Shown: positions 33,621-41,990, numbered from the stretch's first letter. The stretch: DNA of 64,000 bases from Sphingobium chlorophenolicum (GCF_000722875.1 NZ_JFHR01000010.1:62001-126000); one strand, 5' to 3'. Notes: generated from the letters alone by a model not told the origin. Numbers and translations are program-made.

Positions 33621-34625
33621 TCAAACCGTCAGCACGATCTTCCCAAAATGATTGCCCGCATCCATGCGCGCATGGGCCTTCGCGGCGTCCGCCAGCGGGA
33701 AGCGGCTATCCACCGCAGGCCGCAGCTTGCCCTGCTCGACAAATGTCCACACCACGCGCATCAGTTCATCCGCCACCAGACTCTTGAACGCCACGGATCG
33801 CGGCCGCAGTGTCGATCCGGTCAGCGTCAGCCGCCTGCTCATGATCGCGGGGATGAAGACCTCCGCCTTCGCCCCGCCCATCACCGCGATCGAGACATGG
33901 CGGCCATCCTCCGCCAGGCACTGGATGTTGCGCGGAACATAATCGCCGCCAACCATGTCCAGCACCGCCTGCACCCCCTGCCCGCCGGTGATGCGCTTCA
34001 CCTCCTCGACGAAATCCTGGCTGCGGTAATTGATCGCGTGATCCGCGCCCCATGCCTTCGCCTGCCCGCACTTCTCGTCGCTACCGCAGGTCACGATGAC
34101 GGTAATGTCGAACAGCTTGCAGAGCGAGATCGCCATGGTGCCGATGCCGCTGGTGCCGCCATGGACCAGCACGGTGTCGCCCTCCACCACATAGGCGCGC
34201 TCGAACAGGTTGCTCCACACGGTAAACAAAGTCTCCGGCAGGGCCGCCGCCTCGACCAGATCATAATCGTCCGGCACTGGCAGGCACTGCCCAGCGGGCG
34301 CGACGACATATTCGGCATAACCCCCGCCCGACACCAGCGCGCAGACCCGCTGCCCCACAAGCAGTTCGGCGCTGCCGTCCGCGGCGACGATCACGCCCGA
34401 AACCTCCAGCCCCGGAATGTCGGAAGCGCCCGGCGGCGGCGGATAATTCCCCCGCCGCTGCATCACGTCTGGCCGATTCACCCCTGCGGCCGCCACCTTG
34501 ATCAACACTTCATCGGGGCCTGGCGCGGGCACGGGCCGCCGTTCCGGCGCCAGCGCCTCCGGACCGCCCGGCACCTTTATGCCGATGGCCATCATCTCGC
34601 CCGGAATTGCGCTCTCGTCCGCCAT
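33621..34625 (-). CDS. NAD(P)H quinone oxidoreductase, PIG3/Qor type
   Basis: 334 aa medium-chain dehydrogenase without structural zinc. VLIKVAAAGVNRPDVMQRRG, PGLEVSGVIVA, then the cofactor motif VHGGTSGIGTMAISL, and the C-terminal GNHFGKIVL match the PIG3 family of NADPH quinone oxidoreductases. It reduces quinones or enones, in detoxification. ATG 34625 is chosen; ATG 34595 is possible. The open frame to 34997 overlaps the divergent DUF1192 gene and is not coding. Confidence 0.85.
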   Translation of the reverse strand: MADESAIPGEMMAIGIKVPGGPEALAPERRPVPAPGPDEVLIKVAAAGVNRPDVMQRRGNYPPPPGASDIPGLEVSGVIVAADGSAELLVGQRVCALVSGGGYAEYVVAPAGQCLPVPDDYDLVEAAALPETLFTVWSNLFERAYVVEGDTVLVHGGTSGIGTMAISLCKLFDITVIVTCGSDEKCGQAKAWGADHAINYRSQDFVEEVKRITGGQGVQAVLDMVGGDYVPRNIQCLAEDGRHVSIAVMGGAKAEVFIPAIMSRRLTLTGSTLRPRSVAFKSLVADELMRVVWTFVEQGKLRPAVDSRFPLADAAKAHARMDAGNHFGKIVLTV

Positions 34626-34680
34626 CGTCCATCCCGCCAGAAAATCTTCGCCGCGCCAACGGGCGGGAATGAAGGCCTTA

Positions 34681-34709
34681 TTGACAGACTGGCTCCTACG
34701 GTCAACATT
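34681..34709 (+). promoter_or_regulatory. Putative promoter for a leaderless DUF1192 transcript
   Basis: TTGACA at 34681-34686, a 17-base spacer, and a weak -10 (AACATT, 34704-34709) would start RNA near 34716, just before ATG 34717. No ribosome-binding site precedes that ATG. The -10 match is poor, so this is tentative. Confidence 0.35.
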
Positions 34710-34716
34710 GCAAGTC

Positions 34717-34914
34717 ATGGACATGGATGACGATCTGCCCAGAAAGGCCGATGATCCGCTGGCCCAACTGCTCCGACAGGATCTGGGTCCGCTGTCCCTT
34801 GCCGATCTCGAAGCGCGCATCGAAGCGCTGGAGGGCGAAATCGCCCGAATCCGATCCAAGATTGAAAGCGCCGTTAACCACAAGGCAAGCGCCGAGGCGT
34901 TATTCAAGCGATGA
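34717..34914 (+). CDS. DUF1192 family protein
   Basis: 65 aa. The sequence LAQLLRQDLGPLSLADLEAR and IEALEGEIARIRSKIESAVN then HKASAEALFKR is the DUF1192 family: a short acidic N terminus and a coiled-coil helix. Function unknown; it is widespread in alphaproteobacteria. Two in-frame ATGs (34717, 34723) are possible. The stop overlaps the start of a 51-codon frame that ends in front of clpA. Confidence 0.8.
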   Translation: MDMDDDLPRKADDPLAQLLRQDLGPLSLADLEARIEALEGEIARIRSKIESAVNHKASAEALFKR

Positions 34915-35066
34915 ACCCGCGCCCCGCCCCACGCGACTCCGTCGGGAGTTTCACCGGGCATGGGCAGTCTGGCAATTCCGGCGGTCAGGATGCCCATCTT
35001 GATCCGGCGTCGAGCAATGCCGACATATGGTTCAAGTACAGCCCCTCTTGGGGGTCAGGAGTATAA
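34911..35066 (+). CDS. Possible small protein between DUF1192 and clpA
   Basis: A 51-codon frame begins with ATG overlapping the DUF1192 stop (ATGA) and ends with TAA five bases before the clpA ATG. The start is MNPRPAPRDSVGSFTG, the end NADIWFKYSPSWGSGV; aromatic residues cluster at the C terminus. The tight coupling on both sides favours a real gene or a leader frame that sets clpA translation, whose ribosome-binding site lies in its last codons. No homology is recognised, so it could be chance. Confidence 0.4.
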   Translation: MNPRPAPRDSVGSFTGHGQSGNSGGQDAHLDPASSNADIWFKYSPSWGSGV

Positions 35067-35071
35067 AGAAC

Positions 35072-37393
35072 ATGCCATCTTTCGCACCCGCCCTTGAAAC
35101 CACCCTGCACAATGCGCTGACCCATGCGTCGGAACGTCGTCACGAATATGCGACGCTGGAGCATCTGCTGCTCGCGCTGATCGACGATGAACATGCGTCG
35201 AAGGTGATGCAGGCCTGCGGCGTGGAACTGGGCGAGTTGAACGATGCGGTGACGCAATATCTCGATTCCGAACTCGACAGCCTGAAGGTGGAGGGCGCCA
35301 GCGACCCATCCCCCACCAGCGGCTTCCAGCGCGTGGTCCAGCGGGCCATATTGCATGTCCAATCCTCCGGAAAAGACGAAGTGACGGGAGCCAATGTGCT
35401 CGTCGCGCTTTTCTCCGAGAGGGAGAGTTACGCCGTCTATTTCCTCCAGCAGCAGGATATGAGCCGCCTGGACGCCGTCAGCTATATCAGCCACGGCGTC
35501 GGCAAGGGCACGGCCGTCCCTGAGCAGCAGCGCGAAACGAAGGGCGCCGCCGAAGAGGAAAAGAAGACGCAGGACAGCAAGGGCAAGAAGGACAGTGCCT
35601 TGGAGCAGTTCACGGTCAACCTCAATGAGAAGGCGGCGCGGGGCAAGGTTGACCCGCTGATTGGCCGCGCTTCGGAAGTGGACCGGACGATCCAGATCCT
35701 CTGCCGCCGGTCGAAGAACAACCCGCTCTATGTGGGCGATCCGGGCGTGGGCAAGACCGCGATAGCGGAGGGTCTGGCGCGCAAGATCGTGGAAGGCGAA
35801 GTGCCCGACGTGCTCAAGGAAGCGGTGATCTACTCGCTCGACATGGGCGCGCTGCTGGCGGGCACCCGCTATCGCGGCGATTTCGAGGAGCGGCTGAAGG
35901 CGGTCGTCACCGAACTGGAAAAGATGCCGCACGCGGTCCTCTTCATCGACGAAATCCACACCGTCATCGGCGCGGGCGCGACCAGCGGCGGCGCGATGGA
36001 TGCGTCGAACCTGCTCAAGCCTGCCCTGTCCGGCGGCACGATCCGCTGCATCGGCTCCACCACCTACAAGGAATTCCGCAACCATTTCGAAAAGGACCGC
36101 GCCCTGCTGCGCCGGTTCCAGAAGATCGACGTCAACGAACCCACGGTCGAGGACACGATCAAGATTCTCGCCGGTCTGCGCAGCGCCTTCGAGGAGCATC
36201 ACAACGTCAAATACACCCCCGACGCGATCAAGGCGGCGGTGGAATTGTCGGCGCGCTACATCAACGACCGCAAGCTGCCGGACAAGGCGATCGACGTGAT
36301 CGACGAAGTCGGCGCGATGCAGATGCTGGTCGTGCCGTCCAAGCGCAAGAAGACGATCACCCCCAGGGAGATCGAGCAGGTCATCGCGACCATGGCCCGC
36401 ATCCCCCCCAAGACCGTCTCGGCGGACGACAAGTCGGTGCTCGAAACGCTCGACACGGATTTGAAGCGCGTCGTCTTCGGCCAGAACCGGGCCATCGAAG
36501 TGCTGTCCTCCGCGATCAAATTGTCGCGGGCGGGCCTGCGCGATCCGGACAAGCCGATCGGCAACTATCTCTTCTCCGGCCCCACCGGCGTCGGCAAGAC
36601 GGAGGTTGCGCGGCAACTCGCGACGCTGCTCGGCATCCCGCTCCAGCGGTTCGACATGTCGGAATATATGGAACGCCATTCGGTCAGCCGCCTGATCGGC
36701 GCCCCTCCGGGCTATGTCGGCTATGACCAGGGCGGCCTGCTGACCGATGCGGTCGATCAGAACCCCCATTGCGTGCTGCTGCTGGACGAGATCGAGAAAG
36801 CGCATCCCGACCTGTTCAACATCCTGCTCCAGGTGATGGACAATGGCCGTCTGACCGATCACCACGGCAAGACGGTGGATTTCCGCAACACCATCCTCAT
36901 CATGACCACCAACGCCGGTGCGTCGGACATGGCGAAGGAAAGCATCGGCTTCGGCGAATTCACCCGCGAGGATGTTCAGGAAGACGCGGTGAAGAAGCTC
37001 TTCACCCCGGAATTCCGCAACCGCCTGGATGCGGTGGTGCCCTTCGGCTATCTGCCGCCGGAAATCGTGGCGCGGGTCATCGACAAGTTCGTGCTCCAGC
37101 TCGAACTGCAACTGGCCGACCGCGACGTCCACATCACCCTGGACGACGAGGCGAAGGCATGGCTCACCAAGCGCGGCTATGACAAGCTGTACGGCGCCCG
37201 CCCCATGGGCCGCCTGATGCAGGAAAAGATCAAGCAGCCGCTGGCCGAGGAACTGCTGTTCGGCAAGCTGGTCCATGGCGGCGAAGTCCATGTCCGGCTG
37301 AAGGACGATGCCCTCGCCTTCGAAATCACCCCCGCCGCCCCGAAGAAGGGCAAGAAAGGCGGCAAGGCCAAGCCCGCTGAACCGGCGAAATAA
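35072..37393 (+). CDS. clpA: ATP-dependent Clp protease ATP-binding subunit ClpA
   Basis: 773 aa. The N-terminal Clp repeat domain (ALETTLHNALTHASERRHEY, residues 6-25 and on) is followed by two AAA modules with Walker A GDPGVGKT (222-229) and GPTGVGKT (503-510). The ClpP-binding loop region and the C-terminal domain (GYDKLYGARPMGRLMQEKIK) are intact; a lysine-alanine-rich tail (APKKGKKGGKAKPAEPAK) ends the protein. It unfolds substrates for ClpP. ATG 35072 has AGGAG upstream. ClpS, usually next to clpA in this class, is not here. A strong terminator follows. Confidence 0.96.
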   Translation: MPSFAPALETTLHNALTHASERRHEYATLEHLLLALIDDEHASKVMQACGVELGELNDAVTQYLDSELDSLKVEGASDPSPTSGFQRVVQRAILHVQSSGKDEVTGANVLVALFSERESYAVYFLQQQDMSRLDAVSYISHGVGKGTAVPEQQRETKGAAEEEKKTQDSKGKKDSALEQFTVNLNEKAARGKVDPLIGRASEVDRTIQILCRRSKNNPLYVGDPGVGKTAIAEGLARKIVEGEVPDVLKEAVIYSLDMGALLAGTRYRGDFEERLKAVVTELEKMPHAVLFIDEIHTVIGAGATSGGAMDASNLLKPALSGGTIRCIGSTTYKEFRNHFEKDRALLRRFQKIDVNEPTVEDTIKILAGLRSAFEEHHNVKYTPDAIKAAVELSARYINDRKLPDKAIDVIDEVGAMQMLVVPSKRKKTITPREIEQVIATMARIPPKTVSADDKSVLETLDTDLKRVVFGQNRAIEVLSSAIKLSRAGLRDPDKPIGNYLFSGPTGVGKTEVARQLATLLGIPLQRFDMSEYMERHSVSRLIGAPPGYVGYDQGGLLTDAVDQNPHCVLLLDEIEKAHPDLFNILLQVMDNGRLTDHHGKTVDFRNTILIMTTNAGASDMAKESIGFGEFTREDVQEDAVKKLFTPEFRNRLDAVVPFGYLPPEIVARVIDKFVLQLELQLADRDVHITLDDEAKAWLTKRGYDKLYGARPMGRLMQEKIKQPLAEELLFGKLVHGGEVHVRLKDDALAFEITPAAPKKGKKGGKAKPAEPAK

Positions 37394-37413
37394 CCTCGCC
37401 GATCATGCGGTGA

Positions 37414-37458
37414 CGAAACGATGAAGGGCGGTCCCATAGGCCGCCCTTCATCGTTTCG
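37414..37458. terminator. Terminator hairpin after clpA
   Basis: A perfect 18-base stem (CGAAACGATGAAGGGCGG with its inverse) and a nine-base loop begin 20 bases after the clpA stop. It is one of the strongest hairpins in the window. Confidence 0.8.
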
Positions 37459-37536
37459 GCCTCCTCCGGAAAATCCGTTGCGGACACCGGCCCATCAGGC
37501 GCAAAAGGACATCGGGCCAACAGCAGGAGAGCCGCG

Positions 37537-38166
37537 ATGTCACATGCCATCACCCTCTACACCAACCCCATGTCACGCGGACAGATCGCCCGCTGGATGC
37601 TGGAGGAAGTCGGCCAACCCTATGAGATGGTCGTGCTGGACTATGGCGAAGGCGGCATGAAGTCCGCCGACTATCTGGCGATCAACCCCATGGGAAAGGT
37701 TCCCGCCATCGTCCATGACGGCAGGACGATCACCGAATGCGCGGCAATCTGCGCCTATCTGGCGGACGCCTTCCCCGCCGCGAACCTCGCCCCGCCGACG
37801 GACCGACGCGCCGACTATTATCGCTGGCTCTTCTTCGCCGCCGGCCCGGTGGAAGCGGCCGTCACCAACAAGGCGCTCGGCTTCATCGTCCCTGAAAATC
37901 GCGAGCGAACGGCAGGCTACGGCACGTTCGACCATATGGTCGACACGCTGGAAAGCGCCGTCTCCGGCCCCGCCTGGATTTGCGGCGACCAGTTCACCGC
38001 CGCCGACGTCTACGTCGGCGCACAGATCGACTGGGGCCTCAGCTTCGGCACCATACCCAGCCGCCCCACCTTCGAAGCCTATGCCGCCCGCCTACGCGAA
38101 CGCCCCGCCTACCAGCGGCAAAAGCAGATCGACAACGCCCTCATCGCCCAAATGCAAAAACCCTGA
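37537..38166 (+). CDS. Glutathione S-transferase family protein
   Basis: 209 aa. The thioredoxin-like N domain has LYTNPMSRGQIARWMLEE, where Ser13 is the likely catalytic residue, and NPMGKVPAIVHDGRTITE, with the conserved cis-proline and glutathione contact. The all-helical C domain has FTAADVYVGAQIDWGL. It conjugates or isomerises substrates with glutathione in the cytoplasm. The start has GGAG upstream (37527 region). Half-repeat A4 begins one base after the stop. Confidence 0.9.
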   Translation: MSHAITLYTNPMSRGQIARWMLEEVGQPYEMVVLDYGEGGMKSADYLAINPMGKVPAIVHDGRTITECAAICAYLADAFPAANLAPPTDRRADYYRWLFFAAGPVEAAVTNKALGFIVPENRERTAGYGTFDHMVDTLESAVSGPAWICGDQFTAADVYVGAQIDWGLSFGTIPSRPTFEAYAARLRERPAYQRQKQIDNALIAQMQKP

Positions 38167-38167
38167 A

Positions 38168-38224
38168 AATCCTCCCCATCGAAAGATGGGGAGGGGGACC
38201 AGCCGAAGGCTGGTGGAGGGGAAT
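38168..38224. repeat. Family A repeat, half copy A4
   Basis: Only the left half of the element is present: CCTCCCCATCGAAAGATGGG, GGGGGACC, AGCCGAAGGCT and GGTGGAGGGGAA. It starts one base after the GST stop. The half could fold as the leading hairpin and end GST transcription. The rest of the 175-base gap to 38341 holds a terminator and unremarkable sequence. Confidence 0.8.
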
Positions 38225-38291
38225 TGCGCAGGTGGCGCCTCTTTTTTCCGCCGTCAGTCCAGTATGCCCCACATGCTGTCCTCCAATGCAA

Positions 38292-38323
38292 AAAGGCCCG
38301 GCGGATCGCTCCGCCGGGCCTTT
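38292..38323. terminator. Terminator hairpin between GST and BAX-inhibitor genes
   Basis: A perfect 14-base stem (AAAGGCCCGGCGGA / TCCGCCGGGCCTTT) with a four-base loop lies between convergent genes ending at 38166 and 38342. A- and T-runs flank it, so it can act in both directions. Confidence 0.8.
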
Positions 38324-38341
38324 ATCTTGAGCAAACCAGTC

Positions 38342-39079
38342 TCAGTCCCGCTGACTGCCCATGAAGCGCAGCAGGAACAGGAACATGTTGATGAAGTCGA
38401 GATAGAGGTTCAACGCTCCCATCACCACCGACTTGCCCATCATGTCGGTCCCCGCGACATAGGCATAGATGCTCTTGATCTTCTGCGTATCATAGGCGGT
38501 CAGACCCGCGAACAGCAGCACGCCGATGAAGCTGATCACCAGGTTCATCGCACTCGACCGGAAGAAGAGGTTGATGAGGCTGGCTACCAGCAACCCGACC
38601 ACGCCCATGATCAGGAAGGTGCCGAAAGCCGAAAGATCGCGCTTCGTCGTGTAACCCCACAGGCTCAACCCCGCGAAAGCCGCCGCCGTCGCGAAGAAGG
38701 TCTGCGCGACCGAGGTGCCGGTATAAACGAGCAGCACGGACGACAGGGACAGGCCCATCACCGCGGCATAAGCCCAGAACATAGCCTGCATCGCAAAGGT
38801 CGACAGCCGGTTGATGCCGAAGCTCATGGTCATCACGAACAGCAAGGGCGCGAACATGATGACATATTTCAATATGCCCGGCCCGGCCAATATCTGATAG
38901 GCAAGGCCGCTCGACGCGAACAGCATCGCGACCAGACCGGTCAGCAACACGCCGCTCGCCATATAATTATATACCGACAGCATATAGCTGCGCAGGCCAG
39001 CGTCATACGCCTCCCCGCGCGCGACGGTCGTGCCGCCAAAACCCGCAATGTCGGAACGCGGATCGGACCAATTGGCCAT
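38342..39079 (-). CDS. BAX inhibitor-1 / YccA-family membrane protein
   Basis: 245 aa with about seven transmembrane helices. The N terminus MANWSDPRSDIAGFGGTTVA resembles the alphaproteobacterial BAX inhibitor-1 family; the C-terminal LLFAGLTAYDTQKIKSIYAY and LNLYLDFINMFLFLLRFMG carry its conserved aspartates. Bacterial members are proton-sensitive calcium leak channels or FtsH modulators. ATG 39079 has AAGGAG upstream; the longer frame to 39151 lacks it. Confidence 0.9.
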   Translation of the reverse strand: MANWSDPRSDIAGFGGTTVARGEAYDAGLRSYMLSVYNYMASGVLLTGLVAMLFASSGLAYQILAGPGILKYVIMFAPLLFVMTMSFGINRLSTFAMQAMFWAYAAVMGLSLSSVLLVYTGTSVAQTFFATAAAFAGLSLWGYTTKRDLSAFGTFLIMGVVGLLVASLINLFFRSSAMNLVISFIGVLLFAGLTAYDTQKIKSIYAYVAGTDMMGKSVVMGALNLYLDFINMFLFLLRFMGSQRD

Positions 39080-39200
39080 GAGAAAATCTCCTTCACCGGC
39101 GGGATAGCGGCCGGTTTCCCCTATTATCGGCCCATTCCCCCACATATTCAAGCGTGGAGCGCAACCTGACTTATCGCGGCGGAACGACTATAGCCGGATC

Positions 39201-39776
39201 ATGCATCGCCTTTTCGTCGCCATCCGTCCCCCGTCCGGCATCCGCGCCGGATTGCTCAGCCTGATGCACGGCATCGTCGGCGCACGCTGGCAGGATGACG
39301 ATCAACTGCATCTCACCCTGCGCTTCGTCGGCGAAGTCGACCGCCCTCAAGCCGACGATCTGGCCGACGCGCTGGGCCATATCCGCTTTTTCCCGTTCGA
39401 AATCGCCCTTTCCGGCGTCGGCTGCTTCGACCGCAAGGGCCAGGTGCACACGCTCTGGGCGGGCGTGCAGCCCCGCGACCCCCTCGCCCAACTGCATCAA
39501 AAGGTCGACCGCGCCTGCGTCCGGACCGGCCTTCCCCCGGACAACCGCAACTATTTCCCCCACATCACCCTGGCCCGCTTCGGCCGGACAGCCGGTACAA
39601 TGGAGCCGTTCATGGCCCTCCACGCCGCCCTCGCGAGCGCACCCTTCACGGTCGACGAATTCGCCCTGTATGAAAGCCAGCTAGGCCAGACGGGTTCGAC
39701 CTACCATATGATCGAACGCTACCGCGCCGATCTGCCATCACCCACCAACAGATCGAGCTCCACCCCGACAAGGTGA
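39201..39776 (+). CDS. thpR: RNA 2',3'-cyclic phosphodiesterase (2H family)
   Basis: 191 aa. Two H-x-T-x motifs define the active site: HLTLRF with His37 and HITLARF with His121. MHRLFVAIRPPSGIRAGLL and TLWAGV also match ThpR/LigT. It hydrolyses 2',3'-cyclic phosphate ends of RNA. It is divergent from the BAX-inhibitor gene, with a 121-base spacer. Confidence 0.9.
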   Translation: MHRLFVAIRPPSGIRAGLLSLMHGIVGARWQDDDQLHLTLRFVGEVDRPQADDLADALGHIRFFPFEIALSGVGCFDRKGQVHTLWAGVQPRDPLAQLHQKVDRACVRTGLPPDNRNYFPHITLARFGRTAGTMEPFMALHAALASAPFTVDEFALYESQLGQTGSTYHMIERYRADLPSPTNRSSSTPTR

Positions 39777-39796
39777 ATCAGGACCACCCCTCTCCC

Positions 39797-39823
39797 CGTT
39801 CGGGCCGAGCCTGTCGAAGCCCT
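39797..39823. repeat. Short relative of the TCGAAGCCC-type repeat
   Basis: CGTTCGGGCCGAGCCTGTCG followed by AAGCCC resembles one arm of a widely scattered proteobacterial repeat and the imperfect hairpin at 48836. Only one arm is present, without a clear hairpin. It lies between convergent thpR and sodC. Confidence 0.5.
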
Positions 39824-39869
39824 TCACTTCTTGAAGAGAAGAAACGAGACCCAAGCGGCTCTCCGAACA

Positions 39870-40421
39870 CTATCCCGCCGACAAAACCCCACAGGCCACG
39901 CGCCCACCGGCATTGCCCGCCGGATCGGTCTTATTGTCGTCGGCCTGCGCATGGATCACGACCGCCGCGCCATCGCTATCCAACAAAGGCGTCGCCCCCG
40001 CGCTGACGGTCCCGCCCGGAATGACATATTCCATCTCGCCGACGCCATCCGCGCCCGCGATCATGTTGGGCATGTCGCCCATATGCATGCCGTCCGGATT
40101 GTCCCTCCCATGCTTGTGCCCGGTCGGGTTCCAATGGCCGCCCGCGCTGGCAAAGTCCGGCGGCGTGCAGCTTCCGACAGTATGGACATGCACAGCATGC
40201 ATGCCCGGCGTCAGCCCCTGGGCGCGCACCAGCACATGCAGCCCATCCGTTGCCTGCGTCACCGTCGCCTCGCCCCGCGCAGAACCGTCCCCCGCCAGCA
40301 GCCTGGCATGGGCCACAGGCGCAGTTGCGTTCGCCACGGGCGCATCGGCGGACGAACCGGTCGCGCAGCCCGACGCCATGACGGCCATGGGCAGCGCCAT
40401 GATGATGGCGGCAATTTTCAT
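39870..40421 (-). CDS. sodC: Cu/Zn superoxide dismutase, putative lipoprotein
   Basis: 183 aa. The signal sequence KIAAIIMALPMAVMASGC ends at Cys19, probably lipidated. Copper/zinc ligands appear in MHAVHVHTVGSC, SAGGHWNPTG and HKHGRDN, and the C-terminal AVVIHAQADDN and GGRVACGVL (disulfide Cys). It dismutates superoxide in the periplasm. ATG 40421 has GGGAG upstream; the long frame to 40577 is an N-terminal extension without homology. Confidence 0.9.
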   Translation of the reverse strand: MKIAAIIMALPMAVMASGCATGSSADAPVANATAPVAHARLLAGDGSARGEATVTQATDGLHVLVRAQGLTPGMHAVHVHTVGSCTPPDFASAGGHWNPTGHKHGRDNPDGMHMGDMPNMIAGADGVGEMEYVIPGGTVSAGATPLLDSDGAAVVIHAQADDNKTDPAGNAGGRVACGVLSAG

Positions 40422-40590
40422 GATGAACAAACTCCCGAAAGGACGCTGCCAAAGGATGCGCCAGACGAACGCGGCATGACGGCTTTTGTTGCCTAAGCGA
40501 TCCGAATTGTCATCCGATTTCGGCCCCGCGCAACCACGCCCGGCAATCCACCCCGAAACATCGCGCCGAACCCGCAAAGCACATGGAAAA

Positions 40591-40616
40591 AGGGGCCGGT
40601 CTTTCGACCAGCCCCT
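40591..40616 (-). terminator. Terminator hairpin downstream of the ompA remnant
   Basis: Stem AGGGGC-c-GGTC / GACC-a-GCCCCT with a four-base loop, between the ompA remnant (ends 40649, minus) and sodC. Followed by an A-run on the plus strand, it ends in T on the minus strand. Confidence 0.65.
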
Positions 40617-40648
40617 CGATCCTCTTCCATCCCGAAGGACGGAATATC

Positions 40649-41014
40649 TTACTGACCCGAACCCGGACCGTAGGTGATTTCCACGCGACGGTTCTGCAGT
40701 TCGCGAACGCCGTCGGCGGTTTCGACGCGGGGGTTCGCTTCACCGAACGCCTGGGTCGTGATCACGCCGTCGGGGATGCCCTTCGAAGCGACATAGGCCT
40801 TAACGGCGTCGGCGCGACGCTGCGACAGACCGACGTTGTACGAGGCCGAACCCGAACGGTCCGCATAGCCCGCCAGCATGACCTGGGCGCTGCCGCAGTT
40901 GCTGTAGGCCGAAACCGCGTTGTCCAAAATGGTGGCGGCGTCAGGCGTGATGTCCGACTTGTCCCATTCGAAGAACACGATGTACGGCCCAGGGCTGCAC
41001 TCGGCCACCGCCAC
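40649..41014 (-). pseudogene. OmpA-family outer membrane protein, 5'-truncated (C-terminal peptidoglycan domain only)
   Basis: The remaining 121 codons encode a complete OmpA-C domain: VFFEWDKSDITPDAATIL, VMLAGYADRSGSASYNVGLS, QRRADAVKAYVASKG and ELQNRRVEITYG. Full sphingomonad OmpA proteins have a signal peptide and beta-barrel before this, about 200-250 residues more; here upstream of GTG 41014 the minus strand reads no such sequence. Instead the plus strand carries another gene whose 5' part is also missing. It cannot be exported as it stands. The cause is a deletion or an assembly misjoin near 41005-41025. Confidence 0.75.
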
Positions 41015-41631
41015 CTCCGCCGCCGGTGGAGGAAGCCGCGGCCCCCGTGGTCGAGCCGGTGGAGCAGGAAGAAGCGGAGCCTGCGGTCTCGCAGGCGGAC
41101 ACGCCGGTCGCGGTCAGGCCCGATTACCGGTTCGACGATATTTACGGCCGCGCGGAAGCGGAGGCGCGGGAAGACCGGGCCGAAGCCGAGGTCGCGCCCG
41201 CCAGGCCGCGCCGCAACCGATTGAAGATATGGACCTATGCCGCGCTGGCCTTCTGCCTTGCGGTGGGGGCGGCTGGCGGAGCGCTCTGGTATTTCGGCAC
41301 GCCAAGCTGGGCGATCAATCTGGGGCTGGTGCCCGAAGAGGGCGATCCCGACCTGCTCTTCTATCTCTCCAAGCCTGCGGAGCGCCGCAAGCTGCCGACC
41401 GGGGAGGAATATTTCGCCTTCGGTGCGCGGATCGTGAACAGCGGCAAGCAGACGCTTCCCGTGCCGCCCGTGCTGGTGCAGTTGCGCGACCGGCAGAACC
41501 GGCTGGTGTTCAGTTGGACCACCAAGGCCGACCGGACCAGCCTGAAACCGGGCGAGGAAGCGTCGATCAACGAAAGCCGGATCGACATTCCGAAAAATGC
41601 CGAGAATCTGTCGCTGACCTTCGTGCAGTGA
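41005..41631 (+). pseudogene. Zinc-ribbon (MJ0042-type) membrane protein, 5'-truncated
   Basis: The frame reads seven prolines (41005-41025), VEEAAAPVVEPVEQEEAEP, then a membrane helix (IWTYAALAFCLAVGAAGGAL) and a C-terminal domain with FFAFGARIVNSGKQTLPV-like sequence ending ENLSLTFVQ. This matches the second half of sphingomonad proteins that begin with an MJ0042 zinc ribbon (cysteine pairs). The zinc ribbon, promoter and start codon are absent: upstream is the reverse strand of ompA. GTG 41026 could only make a headless protein. Identification of the parent family is from memory of its layout. Confidence 0.6.
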
Positions 41632-41661
41632 TTGGCGGAAAGCCGAGCATTTAAGCGCAAC

Positions 41662-41977
41662 CTGCTCCTGCGAAGGCGGGAGCCTGGGCCGCGTGGACAA
41701 TTCGGATGGCCATGAGCTGACATCAATTCCTCCCTACGCGAAGCGTGGGGAGGGTCGAAGAGAGGCACGTGACTCTCTTCGACGCCGCCGAAGGCGGTGG
41801 TGGAGGGGAAATACGCAGGTCGTGCCACCTTCCCCTCCACCAGCCTTCGGCCGGTCCCCCTCCCCATCTCTCGATGGGGAGGAATAGGATAGGGTCCGCT
41901 TTCCACCCAAATCACTCAGTCCTGCGAGTCTCGAATTTGTCCAAGCGGCCTAGGCTCCTGCCTTTGCAGGAGCACGA
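41662..41977. repeat. Composite repeat: family A copy A5 between the two arms of a family B repeat (B2)
   Basis: Left B arm TGCTCCTGCGAAGGCGGGAG (41663), then GGGCCGCGTGGACAATTC (left end of A, inverted relative to A2), the A interior to 41888, the right end CGAATTTGTCCAAGCGGCC (41932-41950), then the right B arm TAGGCTCCTGCCTTTGCAGG (41951) with AGCACG. In place of the usual GGGGACC it carries an extra hairpin GTCGAAGAGAG-GCACGTGA-CTCTCTTCGAC (41754-41783). It fills the 359-base gap between the zinc-ribbon remnant and convergent pirin. Confidence 0.85.
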
Positions 41978-41990
41978 TGGATTATTTGGC

